DNA of 64,000 nucleotides from an uncultured Cellulophaga sp. (GCA_947492955.1 CANLOV010000001.1:434001-498000), one strand, 5' to 3'; positions 8,577 to 18,108 are shown, numbered from the stretch's first letter. Numbers and translations: made by a program. Notes: generated by a model from the letters alone, not told the origin.

Positions 8577-9263
8577 TTAGTTTAATAAATAATCTTTGTT
8601 ATCTGGTACAGTAAGTATATAATGGATCATAAAAAATAACGCAAATAGGTATGCAGCTCTACTGGAGTAATAAAGTACAGAATAATGATAATAATACCCT
8701 AATACTGCGCAAAAATCTGAAAAAGAGAATGCGAAAATAAAAAATAGAAAATACATAGATTTTTTTATTCCTCTCTTATAATTAGTTGCAAGCACGCATG
8801 CTATAATTATAGTTGAACCGTATAGATACATAATTAACTTTTGTACAGAATCATCTAGCTTAGTATCTATATTAGTCATTATTTGGTATAAACCATAAAA
8901 ATTTAATAATACCATAAAAGCGTAAAAAATAAATAAATTAGTACTTGTTATGCTTTTATTTATTTTACTATAAATATGATATATTAAAGAAGAGTAACCG
9001 CAAATGGCAAGTATGGATGTTAGTTTATTACAAAAAGGAATTTCGTAAAAAAGCATTATAAAGTTTGAAATTAGAAAACATAAAAAAGTTGTAAAAACCC
9101 AGATTTCTTTATAGCCTTTGTAAAATATAAAAAGCAGAAAAAAAACAAATGTAGATAAGAGTCTCATAATTCTACTTTCCATTAAATCATACGAGCTAAT
9201 AACATATACATTAATTAACAGCAAAATAAAAAAAGTAGTTATTAATGTTAATTTTGAATTCAT
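8577..9263 (-). CDS. Polytopic membrane protein, YhhN/TMEM86-like (tandem copy 2)
   Basis: A 228-residue integral membrane protein, paralogous along its whole length to the gene at 7534-8220. Shared blocks include KGYKE(I/T)WVF near 49, YEIPFCNKLTS near 73, KSMYF near 168, FSDFCAV near 181 and YLFALFFM(I/V)HYIL near 208. The first membrane Ser-Asp is Ser-Asn here (LISNFIML), while the second Ser-Asp is kept, so the copies may have diverged in function if that residue is catalytic. Family assignment to YhhN/TMEM86 is tentative. The ATG at 9263 starts a hydrophobic N-terminus. Confidence 0.75.
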   Translation of the reverse strand: MNSKLTLITTFFILLLINVYVISSYDLMESRIMRLLSTFVFFLLFIFYKGYKEIWVFTTFLCFLISNFIMLFYEIPFCNKLTSILAICGYSSLIYHIYSKINKSITSTNLFIFYAFMVLLNFYGLYQIMTNIDTKLDDSVQKLIMYLYGSTIIIACVLATNYKRGIKKSMYFLFFIFAFSFSDFCAVLGYYYHYSVLYYSSRAAYLFALFFMIHYILTVPDNKDYLLN

Positions 9264-9435
9264 TGTTATTTATCAAAAAAATGGTTAGAAAAACTTTTAA
9301 TGCAGTTTAAGGATAATAGAATTAGTTTAAATTTTATTTGCCCCTCTCGTTTTTGTTAATGTAATATAAATAAGAAAACATAACAGAAATGTAATTTATA
9401 TATTTCCATTATGTTTTGTAGTAATGTTAAAAAGA

Positions 9436-9699
9436 CTAGTCTCTCATAAATCTGATTATGATTTTTAAAATTAGTAGAGCAGCACCTATATACACCCAAA
9501 CAGATGTAGTACTTTCTTCTTTTTCTTTATATTCTATACGTGCTTTAGCTTTTTGAGCCTCTTTTGGATCTATTATGAAATCTCTGCATTCGTTTAAAAA
9601 ATCTGGTTTTCTAAGTGTTAAAGAACAAACGATTCCTGTATCACTAGATTTTCTCTTTGTGCATTTTTTGCAAGATTCTAAACGTTGTAATAAGTCCAT
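9436..9699 (-). CDS. Small four-cysteine single-pass membrane protein
   Basis: An 87-residue protein. The N-terminal 40 residues carry four cysteines: C10 and C13 (SCKKC), C25 (GIVCSLT) and C38 (NECRDF), a spacing that suggests a small metal-binding knuckle. A charged segment (45-63) leads into one C-terminal membrane helix (VWVYIGAALLILKIIIRF, about 67-84). Similar short proteins with this cysteine layout are common in flavobacteria, but I know of no function. The start codon lies inside one arm of a perfect 15-bp inverted repeat (9697-9770), so translation may be controlled by leader folding. Confidence 0.75.
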   Translation of the reverse strand: MDLLQRLESCKKCTKRKSSDTGIVCSLTLRKPDFLNECRDFIIDPKEAQKAKARIEYKEKEESTTSVWVYIGAALLILKIIIRFMRD

Positions 9700-9770
9700 A
9701 TTTTAAGTTTTGTAGGTTGCTATTTGGGGTCTGATAGTAATTATAAACAACTTATAAAACTTAAAATATG
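9697..9770 (-). promoter_or_regulatory. Inverted repeat sequestering the start codon of the four-cysteine protein
   Basis: Positions 9697-9711 and 9756-9770 form perfect 15-base complementary arms (CATATTTTAAGTTTT on the plus strand, and its exact reverse complement), separated by 44 bases. In minus-strand RNA the 3' arm ends with the AUG at 9699-9697, so the start codon would be paired in a long hairpin. This is seen directly; a regulatory role is inference. The stem is all A-U except one G-C pair near the middle and one at the end. Confidence 0.5.
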
Positions 9771-9835
9771 AGTTTTTATTATCTTAATTTGTTGTAATAG
9801 TGTGTTTTATTAGAAAATAGTTATGTCTAAAGTAT

Positions 9836-11947
9836 TTATTCCTTTTTAGAATTACTTGTGTTTCTATATTCGTACAAAGTATAATTAGTTTCCTTAATTT
9901 TAGCAATAAGCTCTTCATAAGGATTGTCGCAGATATCTACTAAGCCTATATTGTAATTTTCACCATCGAACCTACCTGTTAATGGTTCGTCTACATATTG
10001 GAACCAATGAGCTCCAACTATTAGTGGGTTTTTTAAGGCGCTTTCTATATATTTTTGATATAAGTAACCACGGTCTTCTTGGCTTTTAGCTTCTTTTACG
10101 CCTACATGGTAGCTACCTCTGTCTAATGCTCCAAAGTGAAATTCACCAATCATAATTGGTTTGTCTATGCCTTTAGGTAGTCCTATATTTTCTACACTAT
10201 ACTCGTATTTATTAAAGCTAATAATATCCATATATTTACTTGCCTCTTTAAGTACTACGCTGTTATTTGCCCATGCAAATCTGCATCCTAAATAATTTTG
10301 ATTTGGAGCTATTTGGTTAAGTTCCTCTTTAATAGTTTTAAAATACGTATGTGCTATTTTTTCGTAGAAGTTTGCTAAATCAGTATATGCTTTTTCTTCA
10401 TTAGGAGGAGTAGTGCTTTTTAATAAGGCTTCCCAACTTTTATGGTTAGTAGCCCAAACTTTATTTAAAGCTTTAATGTTTTTATACTTAGCTTTTAAAT
10501 CATTTACAAATACAATTTTAGCACTTTGGTTTTCAGGACTTTTTAAGGTGCTTATAGCTAATGAGCCTAAGTTGCCCCAAGCCATTTCGTTGTCTACAAA
10601 ATAACCAATACACCAGGGGTCTCCTGCTCCTTCTTTTTGCGAAGCCATAGACTTTTTAACTGCAATTTTAAATTTTGGGTCAAAAACATCATGGAATTTA
10701 CCCCAAAAACCTTTTGAGCCTTCAATTTTTGGAGTATTTCTAATCCATATAGAACCAACATAAGGTGTTTTTTGTTGTTTAATAGTACTATTTTCAGATA
10801 CAAAACCAATGGTATTTAAGCCCCAACTTTTAAAACGCATATGGGTTAAATCGCTAAAAGTACTTAGCCAATCTTTTCCGTATTTTGTATGTAGATTTTG
10901 CTTGTAAAAATTATACATGGTATAGTTTTTCTTGTTTTTGTAGTATCCGTGAGAACTTCCACTTCTTTTACTATAAAAAGCTTTGTGTAGATTTTTGTTT
11001 TCGGGTAAATCCTCAAAATAATGCTCTCTACCTGTAATTCCTGTGCGAGAGCCATCGGGAGAAACACAATTTACACCACTGGTCCAAAAAAGGTAGCCTT
11101 CGGGGTCTACCATCCACCATTTATCGTTATATTTTTCAGTTCTAAAAAAGCCAGTGGCTTTTAATTTTGGCCCAGCTGTCCATCCGCCATAAATATTTCT
11201 GTTTTTTGGCCCAGATTCGTTTACAAGACTATTATAATTTATTTTTCCTTGTTCTTTAAGTTCAGTAGCAGAGTGTATTTTTCCTTTCCAATCTTTATGC
11301 TTGTATTGTCCAAAAGTGTCTACAAATGGGAAAAAGTTGTTAGGTTCTTTTACTTTTAATTTACCTACAGCTCTGATATTATCTAGTGTAAAATTGCTTT
11401 CTGCATTAGAATATCTAGATCTAAATAGCAATTGGTCTATGGCCTTTATATCTGTTTTTATTTTCCCTGGTGTACCACGCATGCCAACTATATCTAATTG
11501 AGGTGAAAATACCCAAGGAGTCCATGCTAAATTAACAGTAATGGTTTTTGTTTCTCCAGGGTTTAAATCTACATAGTTAGAGCAGTACCATCTTACCAAT
11601 TCATCCGGGTCATTCCCTACAAATAACTCTACCTGTATATATTTATCTCCGGTATTTTTGGCGTCTACTTTTATTTGATAATACCCGTTTAAATTCCAAG
11701 GTTTATCTTTTGATTCTTTTAATATGATATTAGATACCTTGCCGTTAATATTGCTATTAACTTTTAGATAAGAGTTATTGCCTATTCTAGCAATTTTAGC
11801 AATGGCATTTTTAAGGACTAATTGAGATTGATTTAAGTCGTTTTCAAAATCGAATAATAGGTTTGTTTCACTGGTATTTTGACTATTTCCAAGGTGAAAT
11901 TGTAGTGCGAAAATTAATAGTACTAGATTTAAAGTTGTTTTGGTCAT
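9836..11947 (-). CDS. GH50-like beta-agarase, secreted
   Basis: A 703-residue protein with a Sec signal peptide (about 1-22, ending GNSQ). Residues 30-195 form a beta-sandwich resembling the carbohydrate-binding domain of GH50 agarases. The catalytic barrel starts near 255 with GFFRTEKYNDKWWMVDPEGY, matching the GH50 pattern of a WW(L/M)VDPEG block. Candidate catalytic residues are E454 in YFVDNEMAWG (acid/base) and E602 in IGEFHFGALDRG (nucleophile). GH50 enzymes cleave beta-1,4 bonds of agarose to release neoagaro-oligosaccharides. No type IX sorting domain is seen at the C-terminus, so periplasmic or outer-membrane-associated action is more likely than export by that route. It is transcribed alone; no SusC/SusD pair is near. 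Family assignment rests on recalled motifs. Confidence 0.85.
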   Translation of the reverse strand: MTKTTLNLVLLIFALQFHLGNSQNTSETNLLFDFENDLNQSQLVLKNAIAKIARIGNNSYLKVNSNINGKVSNIILKESKDKPWNLNGYYQIKVDAKNTGDKYIQVELFVGNDPDELVRWYCSNYVDLNPGETKTITVNLAWTPWVFSPQLDIVGMRGTPGKIKTDIKAIDQLLFRSRYSNAESNFTLDNIRAVGKLKVKEPNNFFPFVDTFGQYKHKDWKGKIHSATELKEQGKINYNSLVNESGPKNRNIYGGWTAGPKLKATGFFRTEKYNDKWWMVDPEGYLFWTSGVNCVSPDGSRTGITGREHYFEDLPENKNLHKAFYSKRSGSSHGYYKNKKNYTMYNFYKQNLHTKYGKDWLSTFSDLTHMRFKSWGLNTIGFVSENSTIKQQKTPYVGSIWIRNTPKIEGSKGFWGKFHDVFDPKFKIAVKKSMASQKEGAGDPWCIGYFVDNEMAWGNLGSLAISTLKSPENQSAKIVFVNDLKAKYKNIKALNKVWATNHKSWEALLKSTTPPNEEKAYTDLANFYEKIAHTYFKTIKEELNQIAPNQNYLGCRFAWANNSVVLKEASKYMDIISFNKYEYSVENIGLPKGIDKPIMIGEFHFGALDRGSYHVGVKEAKSQEDRGYLYQKYIESALKNPLIVGAHWFQYVDEPLTGRFDGENYNIGLVDICDNPYEELIAKIKETNYTLYEYRNTSNSKKE

Positions 11948-12040
11948 GATTGTGGTTAAATTGGTTTTCTTAAATTTAGTTTAATAAGTTTATTATTTAA
12001 ATTTATTACACTCAATAAAAACTAGACATGGTATAAATAT

Positions 12041-12076
12041 AAAAAAGCATCAACTTATTAAGTTGATGCTTTTTTT
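12041..12076 (-). terminator. Rho-independent terminator after the coiled-coil lipoprotein gene
   Basis: A perfect inverted repeat (AGCATCAACTTA and its complement) flanked by A and T runs lies 57 bases past the stop at 12133. On the minus strand the stem is followed by a T tract. It separates this gene from the GH50-like gene downstream. Confidence 0.85.
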
Positions 12077-12132
12077 AGTGCGTATCGAATTTATAATGCC
12101 TTACAGATACATTTTGTAAAAATATAAGATGT

Positions 12133-12783
12133 TTATTCTCCTAGCTCTGTAATTTTTTTCTCGTATAGTTTTTTACTTTCTACAACGGCAACATTAAGTT
12201 CTGCCATAATACCCTCTACACGGCCTTCAATACTTTTCATTTGGTCGTTTATATTGTCAAATGAATTTAGAGCGGCAGCAACTTCCAATGCTTTTACTAC
12301 TTCTACAGCATCTCCATGTAATATTCTAAGTTTACTAATAGCTTTAGCCGTATTGCTTAAAGTGCCATTGTATTTAGTTTTAGCCTTTGTTATTGCACTT
12401 AATAAGGTTTTTTTAGCAGTAGCATCGCTTAAGCTATTGGTTTGCTTTTCCATAGCAGTAAATAGGTTGCTAGCTTTTAATTTTAGGTCTTCGTATTCTT
12501 TATTTAGGTTTTCTACGCGTTTATTTACTTTTTCCCAATCGCCATAAACCTTAGCAAATTCTTTATCTTCATTTTTAGTGTCTTCCAAGGCACTTTTTAA
12601 TGCATTTAAAGAAGTTAAACCTTTGGTAACATTTTTATTAGCATTCTTTTTCTTGTTTTCGAAAGTAGATACTTGTGATTTAAATTTTTCTTTTAAACGT
12701 ATTAAATCCTCAGGGCTTTTGTTTTTCCAACAAGAAACAAACAATAAGGATAGTAATGTAATAGATAGTGTTCTTTTAAACAT
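12133..12783 (-). CDS. Coiled-coil lipoprotein of unknown function
   Basis: A 216-residue protein with a lipoprotein signal (MFKRTLSITLLSLLFVSC, lipobox Cys18). The mature protein is predicted to be nearly all alpha-helical, with heptad-like Leu/Ile/Val spacing and many Lys/Glu over residues 28-215, consistent with a long coiled coil. No enzymatic motif is visible. It is likely tethered to the outer membrane on the periplasmic side. A -7 box TATTTTTG lies at 12816-12809, about 26 bases before the ATG, so the gene appears to have its own promoter after the rpoD-region terminator. Confidence 0.8.
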   Translation of the reverse strand: MFKRTLSITLLSLLFVSCWKNKSPEDLIRLKEKFKSQVSTFENKKKNANKNVTKGLTSLNALKSALEDTKNEDKEFAKVYGDWEKVNKRVENLNKEYEDLKLKASNLFTAMEKQTNSLSDATAKKTLLSAITKAKTKYNGTLSNTAKAISKLRILHGDAVEVVKALEVAAALNSFDNINDQMKSIEGRVEGIMAELNVAVVESKKLYEKKITELGE

Positions 12784-12808
12784 GTATTTTAAAAATTAAT
12801 GGTTGCAG

Positions 12809-12816
12809 CAAAAATA
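12809..12816 (-). promoter_or_regulatory. -7 box of the coiled-coil lipoprotein promoter
   Basis: TATTTTTG on the minus strand exactly matches the Bacteroidota -7 consensus TAnnTTTG. It lies between the terminator at 12858-12882 and the start at 12783. No good -33 TTG is visible at 17-23 bases, so this is a partial match. Confidence 0.45.
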
Positions 12817-12857
12817 ACCATTTAGAAAATAATCTTTGGAGAAGTATATAAATTGAA

Positions 12858-12882
12858 AAACTCCGGTAATCAGCCGGAGTTT
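12858..12882 (-). terminator. Rho-independent terminator downstream of rpoD and the RNA candidate
   Basis: The arms AAACTCCGG and CCGGAGTTT form a 9-bp stem around a 7-base loop. On the minus strand the stem is followed by TT before a C, giving five T in all counting the stem end. It is the only GC-rich hairpin between rpoD and the lipoprotein gene. Confidence 0.8.
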
Positions 12883-12961
12883 ATTCATCAATCAAAAAAC
12901 GAACAGTCATGATAAACTGTTGTTATTTTTACTAAGGGAATAAATTCCCTCAACAAACATA
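12858..12961 (-). ncRNA. Candidate small RNA or attenuator with a 9-residue mini-ORF
   Basis: On the minus strand a -7 box TATGTTTG lies at 12961-12954. It is followed by a hairpin with loop UUUA (12935-12950), a second hairpin with 6-bp arms AACAGT/ACTGTT (12902-12921) and the terminator at 12858-12882. The loop of the second hairpin holds an ATG (12910) opening a tiny frame, MTVRFLIDE, whose stop (12881-12883) touches the terminator stem. This could be an independent small RNA of about 90 bases, a structured rpoD 3' end, or a leader for the lipoprotein gene. All hairpins are seen in the sequence; transcription is inference. Confidence 0.45.
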
Positions 12962-13004
12962 AAAACTAATAATTAATTTCTTAGTCGTTAAGGAAAATAA
13001 AAAC

Positions 13005-13868
13005 TTACCCTAAGTATGTTTTTAATATTTTACTTCTAGATGTGTGTTTTAAACGTCTAATTGCTTTTTCTTTAATTTGACGAACACGTTCTCTAGTTAA
13101 ATCAAATGTTTCTCCTATTTCCTCTAGGGTCATAGAATGTTGTCCTGCTAAACCAAAGTACAAACGAATAACATCTGCTTCTCTAGGTGTTAATGTTTCT
13201 AGAGCTCTTTCTATTTCTGTACGTAGAGATTCGTGTAATAAATCTCTATCTGGATTTGGAGATTCGCCACTACGTAATACATCGTAAAGGTTAGAATCTT
13301 CTCCGTCTATTAGAGGAGCATCCATAGATACGTGTCTTCCAGAGTTTTTTAAAGATTGCTTTACATCATCAATCGTCATATCTAACTCTTTCGCAATTTC
13401 TTCAGCAGATGGCTGGCGCTCATGTGCTTGCTCTAAGAATGCAAATGTTTTATTAATCTTATTAATAGATCCAATTTTGTTTAGTGGTAAACGTACAATA
13501 CGAGATTGTTCTGCTAATGCTTGTAGTATAGACTGACGAATCCACCATACAGCGTATGATATAAACTTAAAACCTCTAGTTTCATCAAAACGTTGTGCTG
13601 CTTTTATTAAACCTAAGTTACCTTCGTTAATTAAATCTGGTAAGGTAAGTCCTTGGTTTTGGTATTGCTTTGCAACAGAAACAACGAATCTTAAATTAGC
13701 TTTCGTTAGTTTTTCTAATGCTACTTGATCACCAGCTTTAATACGCTGTGCTAATTCTACCTCTTCATCTGCTGTTATAAGGTCTACTTTACCAATTTCC
13801 TGTAAATACTTATCTAAGGATGCGGTTTCCCTGTTGGTAACCTGTTTTGTAATTTTAAGCTGTCTCAT
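13005..13868 (-). CDS. rpoD: Primary RNA polymerase sigma factor
   Basis: A 287-residue sigma-70 factor of the short Bacteroidota type, which lacks region 1.1. Region 1.2 starts at [14 protein letters not shown] (14-27). Region 2 has [18 protein letters not shown] and [16 protein letters not shown] (about 99-114), the -10-box-binding and melting segment. Region 3 covers about 125-185. Region 4 ends with the helix-turn-helix [26 protein letters not shown] (about 249-274). It directs most transcription in these bacteria, where -7/-33 boxes of the TAnnTTTG/TTTG type are used. It is transcribed alone, divergent from the OmpA-like gene at 14151. Confidence 0.96.
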   Translation of the reverse strand: MRQLKITKQVTNRETASLDKYLQEIGKVDLITADEEVELAQRIKAGDQVALEKLTKANLRFVVSVAKQYQNQGLTLPDLINEGNLGLIKAAQRFDETRGFKFISYAVWWIRQSILQALAEQSRIVRLPLNKIGSINKINKTFAFLEQAHERQPSAEEIAKELDMTIDDVKQSLKNSGRHVSMDAPLIDGEDSNLYDVLRSGESPNPDRDLLHESLRTEIERALETLTPREADVIRLYFGLAGQHSMTLEEIGETFDLTRERVRQIKEKAIRRLKHTSRSKILKTYLG

Positions 13869-14150
13869 CTCAGTTTCCTTTTCCTAAATTTTAAGTACGC
13901 AATGTGCGGACTGCATATAGTTATACGTTAAAAAGTAAAAAATGTTACAATTCCGTTATTTTTTTTTCATTTTTTAGTTAAACTGCATAAAAAAGCCTTT
14001 TAAATAAGAAAAAAATAATTTTTAAATATCTTTAAAATTATCTTTAATTAAGATTTTTCTTCATTTTTAATAAGTTATTAGCGTTGTTTATTAAGGTTAT
14101 TTAAAGTTAGAATAGTATTTTTAGCTCAGAATATTAAACCATTGTAGAAA

Positions 14151-16034
14151 ATGACCAAGCAACAACTTATTTTACTTTTAGTATTTATCTTTAGTGTTAT
14201 ACACCTTAATGCGCAATACGATATTGTTTATCCAACTTCAGAATCAATAAGAAATCAGAATTGTCAAAAATGTTTTAGTGCTTTTCAACAAAAACCAAAA
14301 GAGGTTGGTTTTTCTATAAAAAGAGATGGTAATAATCTTTATTTTGTTATTAATGATAAAAAATGGTTTCAGTTATTATTTAAAAATAATACAGATGGTA
14401 TTGCTATAGATATTGTAGATAAAGAACGTTACGATTGTGATATGATATTTTCTTCTGGTGGGCAGATACGAGGTAAAGTTTTAAAACCTATATATGCGCC
14501 TAGACTAAAAAGTACATTAAAACCTTATGAAGGGGATAGGTTTAGAACATTGGTTGGTAAGTTGCCAGCAGAACTTATAGGGAAAGAATTGGAGTATAAT
14601 ATTCTGTTTTTAGGAAATAAAAACCTTTGTAATTATTATACCATTTTTAACTTACCATCGTATGGTTTTGATTTGTTAGATATGGGAATGTATCTAGATT
14701 CTATACAGTACAGCAATAAAAAAGTAGCATCAGTAGAAGAAGGTTTTAAAATAAAATACAAAACTTTAAAATTTGAAATTCCTTTTCAGAAAAATAAATC
14801 GGAATACCAGCCTAAAGATATAAAGCCGCTCTATGATTCTTTGAATTTAACCGATTTTAATATTAAAACTATTGATATAAAAGCATATTCTTCTATAGAA
14901 GGTAGTTTAGAACGTAATCTAGAATTGCAAAGACAGCGAGCTAACAGTATAGCTAAAGCTATGCAGAGTTACCAAACCCCTGTAATAAAAACACAAATAT
15001 CCTCTTCTGAGAATTGGGTAGAATTTTTAAATGATATAGAAGGAACAAAATACAATGATTTAAAAGCGCTTAATAAATCAGAATTAAAAAGTAAGCTAGT
15101 CGGGGCTTTTTCTCAAGAAATGGAACCTATACTTAAAAATCATAGAAAAGCGATAATAACCTTAGCTTTAGAAAAGAAAGATAAGTATAAAAAAATGAAG
15201 CTAGGAGAATTGGTAAATACGTTTAATACAGAATTAAAGGCAGGGAATTTAGAGGAAGCTTCTACGATACAAAACTCCTTATTTAATAGATTAAAGTATT
15301 TAGAAAATTCTCCTGATTTGTTGCAGAAGATGGAAATTCCAGAGCAATTAACGTATGCTAGGTATCTTAATAATAGGAGTATGTTTAAATACGAACTAGA
15401 TGATAGGCAGTTGTTAATTGTAAATAATGAATTGGAAAGCTTATTAAAATTAGACCCTAAAAATAAACGAGTTAAATATAATCTTGTCGTTTTAAAATTT
15501 AAAATATGGAGGTATAATGCGCAGCCTATAGATGAGCATAAATTTAAGAGTGAAATATTGGAGCTTAAAAAATATGGTATTTCTCAGCCTTTAATTAACA
15601 GAATGCTAGTAAATTATCATATTATAAAGAGTGAGCGTTATATGAGAAAGAGAGATTATGTAAATAAAGATAAATCTGTTGCCTATATAAATGATAATTA
15701 TAAGAATGTGCCTTTAAGAGATATTGATTATTTTAATTTAGCTCAGTTTTTAGCGTATTATGCAAATGTGGATAAGGCTGCAGCACTATTGACCAATAAA
15801 GTAAGAAGTATAGTTATTAATGAAGATTTGTTGTTTTACTATTTAAATTTAACACTGATAAATAAAGAGCTTACCCAAACAGATGATTACCGCGCTGTTA
15901 TGTTAAATGCTATTAATTTAAACAAAACTAAGTATTGTAATTTGTTTGATTCTCCGGAGAAAAATGGAGTAACTTTTCAGTTGTTAGAAGACGAATATCT
16001 TAGAGATACTTATTGTGAGAATTGTGTAGAGTAA
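14151..16034 (+). CDS. Secreted OmpA-like protein with C-terminal helical repeats
   Basis: A 627-residue protein with a Sec signal peptide (1-21, ending LNAQ). Residues about 205-345 contain an OmpA-C-like segment: IDIKAYSSIEGSLERNLELQ followed by RQRANSIAKAM resembles the peptidoglycan-binding (G-S-x-E-x-N...LSxxRA) pattern, though the canonical NxxLSxxRA is altered. The C-terminal part (about 350-610) is helical and resembles tetratricopeptide-type repeats. There is a CxxC pair at each end: C38/C41 right after the mature N-terminus and C622/C625 in the last six residues. The protein is likely periplasmic and may bind the cell wall. I know of no characterised homologue. It converges on the histidine kinase gene with 13 bases between. 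Confidence 0.75.
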   Translation: MTKQQLILLLVFIFSVIHLNAQYDIVYPTSESIRNQNCQKCFSAFQQKPKEVGFSIKRDGNNLYFVINDKKWFQLLFKNNTDGIAIDIVDKERYDCDMIFSSGGQIRGKVLKPIYAPRLKSTLKPYEGDRFRTLVGKLPAELIGKELEYNILFLGNKNLCNYYTIFNLPSYGFDLLDMGMYLDSIQYSNKKVASVEEGFKIKYKTLKFEIPFQKNKSEYQPKDIKPLYDSLNLTDFNIKTIDIKAYSSIEGSLERNLELQRQRANSIAKAMQSYQTPVIKTQISSSENWVEFLNDIEGTKYNDLKALNKSELKSKLVGAFSQEMEPILKNHRKAIITLALEKKDKYKKMKLGELVNTFNTELKAGNLEEASTIQNSLFNRLKYLENSPDLLQKMEIPEQLTYARYLNNRSMFKYELDDRQLLIVNNELESLLKLDPKNKRVKYNLVVLKFKIWRYNAQPIDEHKFKSEILELKKYGISQPLINRMLVNYHIIKSERYMRKRDYVNKDKSVAYINDNYKNVPLRDIDYFNLAQFLAYYANVDKAAALLTNKVRSIVINEDLLFYYLNLTLINKELTQTDDYRAVMLNAINLNKTKYCNLFDSPEKNGVTFQLLEDEYLRDTYCENCVE

Positions 16035-16047
16035 TTATAATTAGAGC

Positions 16048-18108
16048 TTAATTTATGTTTTCTTTCTTGGAAAGAAAATAATTAATTTTTTTAGCTAAAA
16101 TAGAAGGGTTTATAGGTTTAGAAATAAAATCGTCGCAACCTATTTTAAGTGCCTTATCTACATCTGTAGAAGAAGAATAAGCTGTATGGGCTATTATAGG
16201 AATATTTGGTTTTGTTTTTTTTATGATTTTAGTCGCTTCATAACCATCCATTACGGGCATTCTAATATCCATAAAAATTAAATCTATATTTATATTTTGC
16301 GAACAAGTAATAGTTCCTTCTTTGCCATTTTTAGCATGAAGTATATTAAAATTATATCCTTTTATTTTTTCTAAAAGTGTTTTTAAAAGAAGAAAATTTA
16401 TATCTGTGTCATCAACTATTAAAATAGAATACGTATCATTTTTTAAGTTTATAGTTGACTTTTCTATGTTTGTAGGAGTATCAACAGGCTTGTGCGGAAT
16501 GGTAATAGTAAAGGTTGTGCCTTCTCCTACCTCAGAAACAAAATCTATATAACCATTTATTAGTGTAATATTTTCTTTTGCCAAAGTTAGTCCTAGCCCT
16601 AATCCATTATATTTTTTAGAAATTTCACGTTCTAATTGTGAAAAACTTTTAAATACATCTGTTTCAAAATCTTTTTTAATACCAATACCAGTATCTTTTA
16701 TTTTTATAATAATAGTATTGTCTTTTACAGTGTAGGAGACTTCTATATGTCCTTTCTCTGTAAACTTTATAGCGTTATCTATTAAATTACTAAGCGCCTT
16801 AGTTAATTTAGGTTCATCTATAAAAATATGTTTGTTATCATAATCTGTGTTTCTTTTAATAAAAAGCTTTAAATTTTTTCTTAAAGCTTCAGTTTTAAAG
16901 CTATCCTCCAAATTTTTAAAAAGCAGATTAAGGTTTGTAGGAGTTAATTTTAGTTCTGCTTTGTTTGTTTGTAGGGTAGATAATTCCAGAATGTCATCTA
17001 CCACATGCAAGAGTTGGTGGCTGTTGCCAATAATAATATCGGAATAATTTGTTATTTCTTCCTTATTTAAATTAGGAGTCTTTAAAAGTTCAGAAAATCC
17101 TATAATACCATTCATAGGTGTTCTAATTTCATGGGAAATATTATGAATAAAATTGGTTTTAAATTGATTGCTTTTTTCGGCAGTTTCTTTAGCAATAAAT
17201 AACTCTTGAGTTTTCTTTTTTACTTTATATTTTAAAAGTCGATTAAAAATAACAACAATTAATAGTAATAAGCTGATGCCTAAAAATAATAAAATCCAAA
17301 ATTTAGATTTTAAATAGTAAGGTGTTATAGGTCTAAAAAACCATTTGTTAAAAATGGCTTGCTTTTCTTCATTTGTAATACTAGCAGTTGCTTTTTTTAA
17401 GATAGAACTCAATACCTCGTTATCTTTTAAAACGCCTATAGATGGAGAATAAACTAAATCTAACTTTGAAGTAATTCTTATGTTTTCTAAATTTTTAACT
17501 TTTGTAAAAAAATTAACAACAGACTCGGGGCCAACATAGGCATCGTATTTACCGTTATTTAGTTGCTTTAAACATTCATAATCATCTTTTAGGTGTATAA
17601 TGTTTAAGTCTGGATACTGACTTAAAAGTATTTCGTTTATGGCGTAGCCATTTGGTAATACAATTGTTTTTCCTTGGTAGTCTTTTATTTCTTTACTGTA
17701 AAAACCATCTTTTCTAGTAGTAAGAACAAAGTTAGATTCAAAGTTTAACGAATAAAAATCTAAATAAGAATTTCTGTATTCTGTTTCTTGTACTTCTAGA
17801 ATAACATCACTTTTTCGTTTTTTTATATCGTCTAATAACTGAGGCCAATTATCATATTCAATTCTTTTAAATTCATAATCTATTTTTTTTTCGATTAACT
17901 CTAAATAATCAATAAATAACCCAAATGTTTTATTATCTTTTTTTTTGAATTGATAAGGAGGATAATAAGCATATAATGATACTTTAATATCATTATTTTC
18001 TTGTAACCATTTTTTTTCTACATCGTTTAATTCTACAGATTTAGAACAAGATATAAATGTTATAGTGCTGAAAATAAATAGTATAAAATGGATTTGTTTT
18101 TTAAGCAT
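16048..18108 (-). CDS. Hybrid sensor histidine kinase with periplasmic solute-binding domain
   Basis: A 686-residue BvgS-like kinase. The N-terminus is hydrophobic with a lipobox-like FISC (Cys21). Residues 35-260 form a family-3 solute-binding domain ([38 protein letters not shown]). A membrane helix covers about 268-290. The HisKA box is [13 protein letters not shown] with phospho-acceptor H326. ATPase motifs include [13 protein letters not shown] and DTGIGI and GLGLGLT. A C-terminal receiver domain has acidic VDDTD near 562-566, phospho-acceptor D614 (FMDIRMP) and K664 or nearby (ISKP). It probably senses a periplasmic ligand, amino-acid-like by family, and passes phosphate through its own receiver. 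No cognate regulator is adjacent. Confidence 0.92.
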   Translation of the reverse strand: MLKKQIHFILFIFSTITFISCSKSVELNDVEKKWLQENNDIKVSLYAYYPPYQFKKKDNKTFGLFIDYLELIEKKIDYEFKRIEYDNWPQLLDDIKKRKSDVILEVQETEYRNSYLDFYSLNFESNFVLTTRKDGFYSKEIKDYQGKTIVLPNGYAINEILLSQYPDLNIIHLKDDYECLKQLNNGKYDAYVGPESVVNFFTKVKNLENIRITSKLDLVYSPSIGVLKDNEVLSSILKKATASITNEEKQAIFNKWFFRPITPYYLKSKFWILLFLGISLLLLIVVIFNRLLKYKVKKKTQELFIAKETAEKSNQFKTNFIHNISHEIRTPMNGIIGFSELLKTPNLNKEEITNYSDIIIGNSHQLLHVVDDILELSTLQTNKAELKLTPTNLNLLFKNLEDSFKTEALRKNLKLFIKRNTDYDNKHIFIDEPKLTKALSNLIDNAIKFTEKGHIEVSYTVKDNTIIIKIKDTGIGIKKDFETDVFKSFSQLEREISKKYNGLGLGLTLAKENITLINGYIDFVSEVGEGTTFTITIPHKPVDTPTNIEKSTINLKNDTYSILIVDDTDINFLLLKTLLEKIKGYNFNILHAKNGKEGTITCSQNINIDLIFMDIRMPVMDGYEATKIIKKTKPNIPIIAHTAYSSSTDVDKALKIGCDDFISKPINPSILAKKINYFLSKKENIN

